64,000 nucleotides of DNA from Micromonospora chalcea (GCF_002926165.1 NZ_MAGP01000094.1:33369-97368); one strand, 5' to 3'; counted from the stretch's first letter, positions 25,565-34,728 are shown. Notes: generated by a model not told the origin, from the letters alone. Numbers and translations: made by a program.

Positions 25565-27022
25565 ATGTCCCGGATCAAGGAGTTCAACCTTCCCGACCTG
25601 GGCGAGGGCCTGACCGAGGGCGAGATCCTCGCCTGGCTGGTCAAGGTCGGCGACGACATCGAGCTGAACCAGCCGATCGTCGAGGTGGAGACCGCGAAGG
25701 CGGCGGTCGAGATCCCGGCGAAGTGGGCCGGCCGGGTGCAGGCGATCTTCCACCCGGAGGGGTCCACTGTCGAGGTCGGCGTGCCGATCATCGCGATCGA
25801 CACCGACCCGGGCGCCGGGCCGATCGAGGAGTCGACGACCGCGACCCCGGCGTCGGACCTGCCCGCTCCGTCGGCAGCGTCGCTCGCCGCGGTCCAGGTC
25901 GCGCCCGCCGAGGGCATGGTCGAGCCGGGCCTGATCGGTGGTGTGGCCCCGGGTGGGCGTACCGCCGTGCTGGTCGGCTACGGCCCGCGCAACGCCCCGG
26001 CCAAGCGCCGCCCGCGCAAGGGTGACGCGCCGGCACCGGGTCAGGCCGCCGCCCCGGTGGCGCCCGCGCCGGTCGCGCCCGCCCCGCCCGCTCCCGCCCC
26101 GGCGGTCAACGGCAACGGCCGGGTCTCCGGTCCGGTGCTCGCCAAGCCGCCGGTCCGCAAGCTGGCGAAGGATCTCGGCATCGACCTGGCCACGCTCACC
26201 GGCTCGGGTCCGCTCGGCTCGATCACCCGTGAGGACGTACAGCGGGCGGCGACCGCGACTCCGGCGGCGGCCGAGCCGCTGACGGTCGCGGCACCGCCCG
26301 CGTCGGCCGCGAGCTTCGGCGCGGACCGCGAGCAGCGCATCCCGGTCAAGGGGGTACGCAAGCTCACCGCGGAGAACATGGCCCGCTCGGCGTTCACCGC
26401 CCCGCACGTGACGGAGTTCCTGACCGTCGACGTGACCCGGGCGATGAAGGCGCTGGACCGGCTGCGCGACCGGCGGGAGTGGCGCGACGTGCGGGTCTCG
26501 CCGCTGCTGCTGGTCGCCAAGGCGGTGCTGCTGGCGGTCAAGCGGCACCCGATGGTCAACTCGACCTGGGCCGGCGACGAGATCGTGGTGAAGGAGTACG
26601 TCAACCTCGGCATCGCGGCGGCCACCGAGCGCGGCCTGATCGTGCCGAACATCAAGGACGCCGGGCGGCTCTCGCTGCGCGAGCTGGCGGACGCGATGAC
26701 GGACCTGGTGCAGACCGCGAAGTCGGGGAGGACGTCCCCGGCGGACATGTCCGGCGGCACGTTCACCATCACCAACGTCGGCGTCTTCGGCGTCGACACC
26801 GGTACGCCGATCCTGCCCCCGGGCGAGTCGGCGATCCTCGCCTTCGGCGCGGTACGGGAGCAGCCGTGGGTGCACAAGGGCAAGGTGAAGCCGCGCCTGG
26901 TGACCACGCTCGGCCTCTCCTTCGACCACCGCATCATCGACGGTGAGCTGGGCTCGAAGTTCCTCCGCGACATCGGGGACTTCCTGGCCGATCCGGAGGC
27001 GGCGCTGCTCGCCTGGACCTGA
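25565..27022 (+). CDS. pdhC: Dihydrolipoamide acyltransferase (E2) of the 2-oxoacid dehydrogenase complex
   Basis: The 485-residue E2 has one lipoyl domain (residues 1-~80, lipoylated Lys in ETAKAAVE), a Pro/Ala-rich linker, and a peripheral-subunit-binding domain (PPVRKLAKDLGIDL, about 195-230). The catalytic domain ends with SFDHRIIDG, carrying the active-site His and Asp. It transfers the acyl group to CoA. A GTG at 25556, overlapping the E1 beta stop, is in frame and would add three residues. E3 is not encoded here. A 14-bp terminator stem follows. Confidence 0.94.
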   Translation: MSRIKEFNLPDLGEGLTEGEILAWLVKVGDDIELNQPIVEVETAKAAVEIPAKWAGRVQAIFHPEGSTVEVGVPIIAIDTDPGAGPIEESTTATPASDLPAPSAASLAAVQVAPAEGMVEPGLIGGVAPGGRTAVLVGYGPRNAPAKRRPRKGDAPAPGQAAAPVAPAPVAPAPPAPAPAVNGNGRVSGPVLAKPPVRKLAKDLGIDLATLTGSGPLGSITREDVQRAATATPAAAEPLTVAAPPASAASFGADREQRIPVKGVRKLTAENMARSAFTAPHVTEFLTVDVTRAMKALDRLRDRREWRDVRVSPLLLVAKAVLLAVKRHPMVNSTWAGDEIVVKEYVNLGIAAATERGLIVPNIKDAGRLSLRELADAMTDLVQTAKSGRTSPADMSGGTFTITNVGVFGVDTGTPILPPGESAILAFGAVREQPWVHKGKVKPRLVTTLGLSFDHRIIDGELGSKFLRDIGDFLADPEAALLAWT

Positions 27023-27035
27023 CGCACCACCGCTC

Positions 27036-27087
27036 CGGTCACGGCCGGTGTGCCACGGGTGAACGCCCGGCACACCGGCCGTAACCG
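27036..27087 (+). terminator. Terminator of the 2-oxoacid dehydrogenase operon
   Basis: The arms 27041-27054 and 27069-27082 pair perfectly over 14 bp with a 14-nt loop, and a few more outer pairs are possible. It starts 14-19 nt after the E2 stop. Confidence 0.75.
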
Positions 27088-27135
27088 TTTCGGGAACGGA
27101 ATCATCGGATCTGAGGGCAGGCTGACCTACGATCC

Positions 27136-27164
27136 TTAGGTACGTGGTTCAGCTCACCTAATAA
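27136..27164 (+). promoter_or_regulatory. Candidate promoter for 45-aa gene
   Basis: A -35-like TTAGGT (27136-27141) and a -10-like TAATAA (27159-27164) are 17 bp apart. This AT-rich patch is unusual in the window and lies 83 bp before the small gene. Confidence 0.45.
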
Positions 27165-27246
27165 TCGATGGCGATGGGCGGCCTGGTGCGCTTAAATAGA
27201 GACATCAAGGGGCTGACAACCGAATAGCCAGGAGGAGAGACCCAAG

Positions 27247-27384
27247 ATGAGCATGATCGAGCGAATCCGCACCCGCCGCGACGCCAACCGCCGCGCCCGC
27301 GCCATCGAGCACGCGCTGCGTTCCGCGAACTCGCCCGCGGTCCGCGAGGAGCTTCTCGCCATCGCCCAGCGTCACATGAGCTGA
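27247..27384 (+). CDS. Small basic protein, 45 aa
   Basis: An ATG with an excellent GGAGGAGAG ribosome site opens a 45-codon ORF ending at TGA 27384, followed by a strong terminator. The product (MSMIERIRTRRDANRRARA...) is Arg-rich and helical, with a C-terminal VREELLAIAQRHMS segment. I recall comparable short conserved proteins in related actinobacteria. With its own promoter, ribosome site and terminator it is very likely a real monocistronic gene. The function is unknown; nucleic-acid or protein binding is plausible from its charge. Confidence 0.8.
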   Translation: MSMIERIRTRRDANRRARAIEHALRSANSPAVREELLAIAQRHMS

Positions 27385-27413
27385 CGCCACAGACCTTTCT
27401 CACCTCCTCCAGT

Positions 27414-27447
27414 CCGAAGACCCGCCCGACACCGGGCGGGTCTTCGG
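27414..27447 (+). terminator. Terminator of 45-aa gene
   Basis: A perfect 14-bp stem (27414-27427 with 27434-27447) with a 6-nt loop begins 30 nt after the stop. The remaining ~280 bp up to the next start show nothing else recognisable. Confidence 0.9.
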
Positions 27448-27731
27448 CGTATCGGCATCGGTCGGCACCGGGATTCCACCTCGCCGCACCGCCCGGTACG
27501 GTTGGCACGGTCGCCAACCGGTGGTTCCGGGCCGACGCGGGCAAGTGAAACTCATCGACGTCGTCCGGTGACTTTCGGTGACGGCCGATGCTCCCCCGGG
27601 CGGCTCCGGGCAACCACCGGATACGGTGCGGGGAGCCCGCACGGCCGGTACCCGCCGGCGACGCCGGCAGCCATGCCGACGGTTCCCCGGACCGGCATCG
27701 GCGGCCGACCTGTGATGGAGGAGGCGCACCC

Positions 27732-30509
27732 ATGACGTCCGAGGCTCCGCACCGCCCCGGCCAGGAGCCGGGCGAGGTGTCGCCGGGCACCGGCGGACCG
27801 GTGCCGTACGGCGATCAGCCGGCGCAGCAGGACAACGGGTACAACGGAGCGCCCGACCTCGGCTGGGCGCCGCCCCCGCCGGCCGGTCGGCCCGCGCAGC
27901 CGGCCCCGGCCTGGGCCGCTAACGACGAACAGCCCCCCGCCTGGGCCCCGCCCGCGGGCCAGCCGGTGACCGGCCGGGCCACCGCCCAGGTCCCACCGCC
28001 CGCCGACCGTGGGCAGCAGCCCGCCTGGGGCGGCACCGACCAGGGCGCCCCCGCCTGGGCCGGTCCCGCCCAGGGCAGTCCCGTGTGGGGCGCTCAGGAG
28101 CAGCCCGGCCCGGACCGCGCCGCCGACCCGGCGCCGCCCGCGTGGGCCGCCACGCCGCCGGGCAGCCCGGTCGAGCCGACGGCGCCGGCCTGGGCCGCCG
28201 AGCAGAACCGCCAGGGGTGGGGCTCCGGTGAGCAGCCGGCCCGGTCGCCGTCCGGCGACCCGGCCGCCCGCAGCACCGGTTACGTCCCCGCCCCGGCCAC
28301 CGTGCCGAACGAGACCTGGGTCACGCCCGCCCCGCCGGACGACCCGCACCGCTCCGGCGGCTTCGCGCCCACCGGCGGGCAGCACGACGACGCCCCGGGA
28401 CACGCCGGTGGCTGGTCCACCGCCGCGCCGCCGGACGATCCGAACCGCTCCGGCGGCTGGAACCCGCGCGACGAGCAGCCCGCCGCGGCCGACGATCCCG
28501 GCCGCTCCGGCGGCTGGACGCCGCGTGAGAGCCAGCCGGCCTGGGCACCTCCGGGTCAGCAGACCGGCGCCACCTGGCCGCCGGCCGACCCGCCCGCCCG
28601 TGCCGCCGCCGCGGTCTCGGTGCCCGGCGTCACCCGGCCGGACAACGCGTGGTCCACTCCGGAGCAGTCCGATCAGGACAACCGCTCCGCCGCTGGCGAG
28701 GACGACTCGCACCGCTCCGGCGGCTGGCGTCCGACCGGTGGACAGCACGACGGCGGATGGCCCGCCCCGCAGGCCGAGAACCGGCCGGGTGGCTGGGATG
28801 AGCCCGCCCGCCCCGACGACCCGGACCGCTCCGGCGGCTGGGCCGCGGGCCGCGCCGCCGGCCCCGCCGAGGCGGCACAGCCGGGCGGCTGGGGTGAGCC
28901 GGACCAGGGCCGGCAGCCCGGTGGCTGGGGCGCCCCCGCCGTACCGCAGCAGCGTGACTCCGAGGAGCAGGCCGGCGCCTGGAGCGGTGCCGCGTCCGTG
29001 CCGCAGCAGCAGGAGAGCGGCCGGTCGGCCGAGGAGCCGGCACAGCCCAGTTGGGGTGCCGCCGCACCGGTCGATACTCCGGCGGCCCGCGCGAGCGTCT
29101 CCGTACCGGCGCCCGACGGCGGCTGGGGCGGCAACCAGAACGACCGCCTGGCCGTACCGGCCGCCGAGCCGTGGTCGCCCGCCGAGGCGTGGGGCCGCTC
29201 CGAGGACTCCGCCCCGGCGTACCAGCCCGCTCCCGCGCCGGGCATCTCGCCCGGCAACGCGGTGCCGCTGCCGGCACAGCAGCAGCGCGTGCCCGGAGCC
29301 GCGCTCGCCGCGTCGCCGCCCGCCGACCAGCCGCCCGCGCCGGCCGAACCCCAGGGGTACGAGCCGGAGCGCGGTGACGGCGCGTGGGGCGAGTCGCAGT
29401 CGGCCTCCGTGCCCGGCCCGCGTACCTCCCCGGAGGGCGGCCCGGTCTCGGCCAGCGCGTCGGTCCCGGTGACCAGCCGGGTCACCCCGCCGTCCGACCA
29501 GCCCCTGCCGACCGGCACCCCGGCGCCACAGCCCCGGGTGTACGGCCGGCCCGCCCGCCCGGAGCCCGAGGACACGCCCGAGCAGGACGGTCACGGCTTC
29601 CCCGAGCAGGACGGGCCCTCCGGATTCGGCCCGGACAACGGCTTCCCCGGCCCGCAGTCCCGGACCGTCGACGCCGACGGGCCGCACGGGTACGCCGCCG
29701 TGCCGCCGTCCTCGCCGGCCGCGCCGCCGCCGTTCCCGGCCGGTGTGCCGTCCTTCATGGACCCGCCCGCCAACACCCGCCCCGCCAACGGGGTGCACCC
29801 GGGCGGCGAGCAGCCCGGCGCGGTCCGGGACCCGTTCGACGGCCCGCAGAGCCCCTACGGCACCCCGGGTGGCAGCCAGGACCCGTTCGGCCCGCCCGGC
29901 GGCCATCAGGACCCGTTCGGTGGCCCTCAGGGCGGCCGCCAGGATGCGTTCGGCAGCCCGGCCGGCCGGCCCGAGCCGTTCGGCGGCCAGCCGGACCAGT
30001 TCGGCCCGCCGGCCGGTGGGCGCGCCTCCGTCGCGGTGCCCGGCCAGGGCCGGCCGGGCGAGACGAGCCCCTTCCCGGCACAGCAGGCCCCGCCGGCCTG
30101 GTCGCAGGACGCGCCGTCCGGTGAGCCGGAGCAGGGCCGGTTCGACGCGTTCAAGCCGGACGCCGCCGAGCCGCAGACCGAGGCGCCCCCGCCGAAGGTA
30201 CGCAACGGACGGGTGCTGGCCGCCGTACTGATCGCGGCGGTGCTCATCCTCGCCGTACCGCTCGGTCTGCTCACGCTGCTCGGCAAGGTCGGCGACGACA
30301 AGCCGGCGGGCTTCGACCCGGCGGTCGGTTCCTGCGTCAAGCAGTCCGGCGAGACCGCCGTTCCCGCCGACTGCGGTGAGCAGGGCGCGTTCAGCGTGGT
30401 GTCGAAGGTGGACAACAAGGACAAGTGCGCCGATCTGACGCAGCCCACCGTCTCCGTCGAGAACGGCGGGACCACCCGGGTGCTCTGCCTGAAGCCGGCC
30501 GGCCAGTAA
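27732..30509 (+). CDS. Large Pro/Gly-rich protein with C-terminal membrane helix and LppU-like domain
   Basis: The 925-residue protein has ~820 residues of Pro/Ala/Gly/Gln/Trp-rich low complexity. This region includes five copies of a DDPxRSGGW-like motif between about residues 200 and 380 and Gly/Pro/Phe repeats near 690-760. One transmembrane helix (about 830-852) and a ~75-residue exterior domain follow. The exterior domain has four Cys (GSCVKQ, ADCGEQ, DKCADL, VLCLKP), the pattern of LppU/SCO3897-type domains. The long disordered part should be cytoplasmic. ATG 27732 has GGAGGAGG upstream. Its function is unknown; an envelope-associated scaffold is one guess. Confidence 0.82.
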   Translation: MTSEAPHRPGQEPGEVSPGTGGPVPYGDQPAQQDNGYNGAPDLGWAPPPPAGRPAQPAPAWAANDEQPPAWAPPAGQPVTGRATAQVPPPADRGQQPAWGGTDQGAPAWAGPAQGSPVWGAQEQPGPDRAADPAPPAWAATPPGSPVEPTAPAWAAEQNRQGWGSGEQPARSPSGDPAARSTGYVPAPATVPNETWVTPAPPDDPHRSGGFAPTGGQHDDAPGHAGGWSTAAPPDDPNRSGGWNPRDEQPAAADDPGRSGGWTPRESQPAWAPPGQQTGATWPPADPPARAAAAVSVPGVTRPDNAWSTPEQSDQDNRSAAGEDDSHRSGGWRPTGGQHDGGWPAPQAENRPGGWDEPARPDDPDRSGGWAAGRAAGPAEAAQPGGWGEPDQGRQPGGWGAPAVPQQRDSEEQAGAWSGAASVPQQQESGRSAEEPAQPSWGAAAPVDTPAARASVSVPAPDGGWGGNQNDRLAVPAAEPWSPAEAWGRSEDSAPAYQPAPAPGISPGNAVPLPAQQQRVPGAALAASPPADQPPAPAEPQGYEPERGDGAWGESQSASVPGPRTSPEGGPVSASASVPVTSRVTPPSDQPLPTGTPAPQPRVYGRPARPEPEDTPEQDGHGFPEQDGPSGFGPDNGFPGPQSRTVDADGPHGYAAVPPSSPAAPPPFPAGVPSFMDPPANTRPANGVHPGGEQPGAVRDPFDGPQSPYGTPGGSQDPFGPPGGHQDPFGGPQGGRQDAFGSPAGRPEPFGGQPDQFGPPAGGRASVAVPGQGRPGETSPFPAQQAPPAWSQDAPSGEPEQGRFDAFKPDAAEPQTEAPPPKVRNGRVLAAVLIAAVLILAVPLGLLTLLGKVGDDKPAGFDPAVGSCVKQSGETAVPADCGEQGAFSVVSKVDNKDKCADLTQPTVSVENGGTTRVLCLKPAGQ

Positions 30510-30519
30510 CCACACGTAC

Positions 30520-30555
30520 GCGGAGCGTCCACCCCTCACCGGGTGGGCGCTCCGC
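30520..30555 (+). terminator. Terminator after LppU-like gene
   Basis: A 15-bp stem (30520-30534 with 30541-30555) has one G-U-compatible mismatch and a 6-nt loop, 10 nt past the stop. Confidence 0.85.
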
Positions 30556-30627
30556 GCCGTTCCGGTGTGCCTCTGTTCACCCCGGGTTCGCCGCGAGCGC
30601 ACCCGGCCAGTGCGGCACGATGGGGGC

Positions 30628-32460
30628 ATGAGCGCGCGCGTACGGGCACCGGAACTGCGGGGTCGGGCCTGGCTGAACACCGGCGGCAAGGCCGTCACGC
30701 TGGCCGACCTGCGCGGCAAGATCGTCTTGTTGGACTTTTGGACCTTCTGCTGCATCAACTGCCTGCACGTGCTGGACGAACTGCGCCCGCTCGAAGAGAA
30801 GTACGGCGACGTCCTGGTCGTGATCGGGGTGCACTCGCCGAAGTTCGAGCACGAGAAGGACCCGGCGGCGCTGGCCGCGGCCGTCGAGCGGTACGGCGTG
30901 CACCACCCGGTGCTCGACGACGCCGACATGGACATGTGGCAGCAGTACGCGGCCAAGGCGTGGCCGACTCTGGCCGTGGTCGACCCGGAGGGCTACGTGG
31001 TCGCCACCATGGCCGGCGAGGGGCACGCCGAAGGGCTGGCGCGGCTGATCGACGAGTTGATCGCCACCCATGAGGCGAAGGGCACGCTGCACCGGGGCGA
31101 GGGCCCGTACGTGCCGCCGGCCGAGCCGGACACCGTGCTGCGGTTCCCCGGCAAGGCGCTGCCGCTCGACGGCGGGAACCTGCTGGTCAGCGACTCGGCC
31201 CGGCACTCGCTGGTGGAGCTGGCCGCCGACGGCGAGACGGTGGTTCGCCGCATCGGCGCCGGTTCCCGGGGCCGTACGGACGGCCCGGCCTCCGCCGCCA
31301 CGTTCGCCGAGCCGCAGGCGCGCTGCCTGCTGCCGCCGCACGTGGCCGAGGTCGCCGGTTACGACGTGGTCGTCGCGGACACCGTCAACCACCTGCTGCG
31401 CGGCGTACGGCTGTCGTCCGGCGAGGTGGTCACGATCGCGGGCACCGGGCGGCAGTGGCGCTCGACCGTCGACGACCACGCGCACGACGCCCGCGCCGTC
31501 GACCTGTCGTCCCCGTGGGACGTGGCCTGGTACGGCGATCGGGTGATCGTCGCCATGGCCGGCATCCACCAGCTCTGGTGGTTCGACCCGATCAAGCGGA
31601 CCGCCGGCATGTACGCCGGGACCACAGTCGAGGCGCTGCGCGACGGCCCGCTGCCGGACGTGTGGATGGCCCAGCCGTCCGGGTTGTCCGTCTCGGTCGA
31701 CGGGACACGGCTCTGGGTGGCCGACAGCGAGACCAGCGCGATCCGGTGGGTCGAAGACGGTGTGATGCACACCGCAGTCGGTCAGGGCCTGTTCGACTTC
31801 GGGCACGTCGACGGCCCGGCCGACCAGGCGTTGCTCCAGCATCCGCTGGGTGTGTGCGCGCTGCCCGACGGTTCGGTGCTGATCGCCGACACGTACAACG
31901 GGGCGGTGCGCCGCTTCGACCCGGAGACCGGCCAGGTGGGCACCGTGGCGGACGGGCTGGCCGAGCCGAGCGACCTGGTGCTGACCGGCGAGGGCGACGT
32001 GCTCGTGGTCGAGTCGGCCGCGCACCGGCTGACCCGGCTGGCGCCGGGCGCGCTGACGTCGGCCGGGGCGAACACGGTGGACGGCCCCCGGCACCGGCTG
32101 GAGCGCAAGCCGACCGACGTGGCGGCCGGGGAGCTGACCCTGGACGTGATCTTCACGCCGGCGCCGGGGCAGAAGCTCGACGAGACGTACGGGCCGTCGA
32201 CCCGGCTGGTGGTCTCGGCGTCCCCGCCGGAGCTGCTGGTCGAGGGCGCGGGCACGACCACCGACCTGTCCCGCAAGCTGGTGGTCAGCGGCGACGTGAC
32301 GCAGGGGGTGCTGCAGGTGACCGCCCAGGCGGCGACCTGCGACGCCGACGTGGAGCACGCGGCCTGTCACCTGACGCGGCAGGACTGGGGCGTGCCGGTC
32401 CGGGTGGTCACCGGCGGCGCGACCCGCGTGCCACTGGTCCTGCGTGGCATGGACGCCTGA
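30628..32460 (+). CDS. Thioredoxin-like plus NHL-repeat protein (NHLRC2-like)
   Basis: The 610-residue protein has an N-terminal thioredoxin fold (residues 1-~150) with the unusual WTFCCINC motif near residue 40. An NHL beta-propeller (about 175-480), with recurring VADT/IADTYN blades, and a C-terminal beta domain with three extra Cys follow. This order is that of NHLRC2 proteins, conserved from bacteria to animals but of uncertain biochemical role. No signal peptide is seen, so it is probably cytoplasmic. CACGAT 6 nt before the ATG could serve a leaderless mRNA. Confidence 0.88.
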   Translation: MSARVRAPELRGRAWLNTGGKAVTLADLRGKIVLLDFWTFCCINCLHVLDELRPLEEKYGDVLVVIGVHSPKFEHEKDPAALAAAVERYGVHHPVLDDADMDMWQQYAAKAWPTLAVVDPEGYVVATMAGEGHAEGLARLIDELIATHEAKGTLHRGEGPYVPPAEPDTVLRFPGKALPLDGGNLLVSDSARHSLVELAADGETVVRRIGAGSRGRTDGPASAATFAEPQARCLLPPHVAEVAGYDVVVADTVNHLLRGVRLSSGEVVTIAGTGRQWRSTVDDHAHDARAVDLSSPWDVAWYGDRVIVAMAGIHQLWWFDPIKRTAGMYAGTTVEALRDGPLPDVWMAQPSGLSVSVDGTRLWVADSETSAIRWVEDGVMHTAVGQGLFDFGHVDGPADQALLQHPLGVCALPDGSVLIADTYNGAVRRFDPETGQVGTVADGLAEPSDLVLTGEGDVLVVESAAHRLTRLAPGALTSAGANTVDGPRHRLERKPTDVAAGELTLDVIFTPAPGQKLDETYGPSTRLVVSASPPELLVEGAGTTTDLSRKLVVSGDVTQGVLQVTAQAATCDADVEHAACHLTRQDWGVPVRVVTGGATRVPLVLRGMDA

Positions 32461-32468
32461 CAGCGCGT

Positions 32469-32520
32469 GTTAAGAAGGGGCCCTTCCTCTACCGGAGGCG
32501 TTAAGAAGGGGCCCTTCCTT
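32469..32520. repeat. 52-bp dispersed repeat, copy 1 (bidirectional terminator)
   Basis: It consists of two GTTAAGAAGGGGCCCTTCCT-like halves separated by a short CTACCGGAGGC linker. A second copy at 52959-53010 matches at 49 of 52 positions. Both copies fill the gap between convergent genes; here it lies between the NHL protein gene and pxpA. Confidence 0.85.
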
Positions 32521-33270
32521 TCACGTGAACGGAGTGAGCGTGACCCCCGCGTCGATGAGCGCGGCGCGGACCAGCTCCGCGCACCGCACCGCGCCGGGCG
32601 TGTCCCCGTGCAGGCAGATCGACTCGACCGGGCAGGCGATCACCGTGCCGTCGACGGCGACGAGCGTCTGCTCGACGGCCATCCGTACCGCCCGGACGGC
32701 CACCTGCTCCGGGTCGGTCACCAGCGCGTCGGGGGAGCTGCGCGGCACCAGCGTGCCGTTCGGGAGATAGTTGCGGTCGGCGAACCCCTCGGCCACCACC
32801 CGCAGGCCGGCGCCGGTGGCGAGCTGCGCGAGCACGCTGCCGGGCTGGCAGAGCACCGGTAGCTCGTGGTCGTACCCGCTGATCGCGGCCACCAGCGCGG
32901 CGGCCACGGCCTTGTCGCGGGCCGCCGCGTGGTAGAGCGCGCCGTGCGGTTTGAGGTAGCGGACCCGGGTGCGGTACAGCCGGCAGAAGGCGTCGAGCGC
33001 GCCGAGCTGGTAGATCGTCTCGTCGCGCAGCTCGGCGAAGTCGTACGCGATGTGCCGCCGGCCGAAGCCGGCGAGGTCCCGGTAGCCGACCTGCGCGCCG
33101 ACCGCTACGCCGCGTTCGGCGGCGGCGGCGCAGACCTGGTGCATGGTGGCCGCGTCGCCGGCGTGGAAGCCGCAGGCGACGTTCGCGGAGCTGATCAGGT
33201 CGAGCAGCGCGTGGTCGTCGCCGAGCCGCCAGCTTCCGAATCCCTCGCCCAGGTCAGCGTTGAGGTCCAT
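32521..33270 (-). CDS. pxpA: 5-oxoprolinase subunit A (LamB/YcsF family)
   Basis: The 249-residue protein shows the family signature DLNADLGEGFG at the N-terminus, ANVACGFHAGD near residue 30, RYLKPHGALYH near 105, and CLHGDTPGA near 222. PxpA works with PxpB and PxpC to open 5-oxoproline to glutamate with ATP, clearing a product of glutathione or peptide breakdown. It is the third gene of pxpB-pxpC-pxpA and overlaps pxpC by 17 nt. Confidence 0.95.
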   Translation of the reverse strand: MDLNADLGEGFGSWRLGDDHALLDLISSANVACGFHAGDAATMHQVCAAAAERGVAVGAQVGYRDLAGFGRRHIAYDFAELRDETIYQLGALDAFCRLYRTRVRYLKPHGALYHAAARDKAVAAALVAAISGYDHELPVLCQPGSVLAQLATGAGLRVVAEGFADRNYLPNGTLVPRSSPDALVTDPEQVAVRAVRMAVEQTLVAVDGTVIACPVESICLHGDTPGAVRCAELVRAALIDAGVTLTPFT

Positions 33271-34117
33271 GGAACGTCACCGTAGTGCCTGGCCGGGCCT
33301 GGGCGAACGCTGTCACGTCGTCCACCACTCCGACGACCGGGTAACCGCCGGTGGTGGGGTGGTCGGCCAGGAAGACCAGCGGCTGGCCGTCCGGCGGGAC
33401 CTGCACCGCGCCGAGCACCAGGCCCTCGCTGGGCAGTTCGCCGGCGACCGCGCGGGGCAGCGCCGCGCCGGCCAGCCGCGCGCCGATCCGGTTGCTGTCC
33501 GGGCTCACCGTGTACGCGGTGCCGCACAGCAGGTCCAGCGCCTGCGGGTTGAACCAGTCCTGCCGGGGGCCGGGGCGCACGGTCAGCCGCAGTTCGTCCG
33601 GGACCGGCCGGGTGACGGCGAGGTCGACCGGGGGCGGCGGCCGGTCCGCGGTGCCGAGTGGCAGCCGGTCCCCGTCGCGCAGCGGTGGCGGCCCGAGCCC
33701 GGAGAGCGTGTCGGTGGATCGGCTGCCGAGCACCGGTTCGACGGTGATTCCGCCGCTGACCGCCAGCCAGGTGCGTACGCCGGCCCGGGCCGGCCCGACG
33801 CGCAGCACCGCGCCCGCCGGTAGTGCGAGCGGCAGTCCCACGTCGCCCGGCCGGGTGTCCCCGGCCGGCCACTCGACGGCCACGTCGGCCGGGGCGCCGG
33901 TGAGCGCGAGCGCGACGGCCCGGGTGAAGCGCAGCGCGCAGCCGGTCATGGTGATCTCCAGCCCGGCGGCGTGCTCGTGGTTGCCGACGAGGCGGTTGGC
34001 CAGGCGCAGGGCGGCCGGGTCGAGCGCGCCGGAGCGGGGTACGCCGAGGTGCGCCCACCCCGGTCGGCCCTGGTCCTGGACGGTGGTGAGCGCCCCGGCC
34101 CGCAGTACCTCGATCAC
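33254..34117 (-). CDS. pxpC: 5-oxoprolinase subunit C (biotin-dependent carboxylase-like)
   Basis: The 287-residue protein starts at GTG 34117 inside the pxpB stop (GTGA). It carries the family features QDQGRPGWAHLGVPRSG near residue 15, LEITMTG near 52, the VSPDSNRIGARL segment near 205, and the DHPTTGGYP segment near 255. It forms part of the ATP-dependent 5-oxoprolinase complex. Longer upstream readings lie in pxpB and are not genuine. Confidence 0.93.
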   Translation of the reverse strand: MIEVLRAGALTTVQDQGRPGWAHLGVPRSGALDPAALRLANRLVGNHEHAAGLEITMTGCALRFTRAVALALTGAPADVAVEWPAGDTRPGDVGLPLALPAGAVLRVGPARAGVRTWLAVSGGITVEPVLGSRSTDTLSGLGPPPLRDGDRLPLGTADRPPPPVDLAVTRPVPDELRLTVRPGPRQDWFNPQALDLLCGTAYTVSPDSNRIGARLAGAALPRAVAGELPSEGLVLGAVQVPPDGQPLVFLADHPTTGGYPVVGVVDDVTAFAQARPGTTVTFHGPQR

Positions 34118-34728
34118 GGCGTGTCGACCAGCCGGACCCGGGTGCCGGGGGTGAGCCGGGCCGGCGGGTCGGCGTGCACGTCGAACAGCGGCAGGTCGGT
34201 CCGGCCGACCAGCAGCCAGCCGCCGGGTGACGCGGCGGGGTAGATGCCCGCGTACGGGCCGGCGAGCGCGACCGAGCCGGCCGGCACCCGGGTACGCGGT
34301 GTGGCGAGCCGGGGCACTGCCAGCTCGGGCGGCAGCCCGGTCAGGTACGCGAACCCGGGCGCGAATCCGCAGAACGCGACCCGGAACTCGGTACGCCGCA
34401 GCCGGTCGATCACGGCGGGCACGTCGGTGTCCCAGTGGGCGGCGACGCGCGGCAGGTCCTCGCCGTCGTACACGACTGGCACCCGGACCTCGGCGGTGGT
34501 CGCGCCGGGGCCGCCGGTCCGTGGCCGCCAACCGGCGATCCGGTCGGCGGCGGCCGACGGGTCCGGTACGCCGTCGAGCAGCACGGTGACCGCGCCCGGG
34601 ACGATTTCGGTGGCGGTCAGCTCGCGGCTCGCGCGCCGGTGCCACAGTTCGGCCCGCCATGCCTCGACCTGCTCGGGGTCGTCGCAGTCGAGCAGCAGGG
34701 CGTGGGTCCCGACCGGCCGGATCCGCAT
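34114..34728 (-). CDS. pxpB: 5-oxoprolinase subunit B
   Basis: The 204-residue subunit (KipI-like) has the conserved FCGFAPGFAYLTGLP block near residue 115, PRLATPRTRVPAGSVALA near 135, and GWLLVGRTD near 170. ATG 34728 has GGAGG at 8 nt. It is the first gene of the pxp operon. A 10-bp perfect palindrome (34768-34777) lies in the divergent promoter region with the hemolysin III gene. Confidence 0.93.
   Translation of the reverse strand: MRIRPVGTHALLLDCDDPEQVEAWRAELWHRRASRELTATEIVPGAVTVLLDGVPDPSAAADRIAGWRPRTGGPGATTAEVRVPVVYDGEDLPRVAAHWDTDVPAVIDRLRRTEFRVAFCGFAPGFAYLTGLPPELAVPRLATPRTRVPAGSVALAGPYAGIYPAASPGGWLLVGRTDLPLFDVHADPPARLTPGTRVRLVDTP

Noticed and set aside
27136..27161. Iron box (DtxR/IdeR site) TTAGGT...ACCTAA
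   Set aside because: The half-sites are 14 nt apart instead of 7, and the surrounding bases fit a -35/-10 promoter better.
27552..30956. A 1134-codon minus-strand frame opposite the LppU-like gene
   Set aside because: It is the antisense of the repeat-rich gene; the plus-strand gene has the ribosome site, terminator and C-terminal domain.
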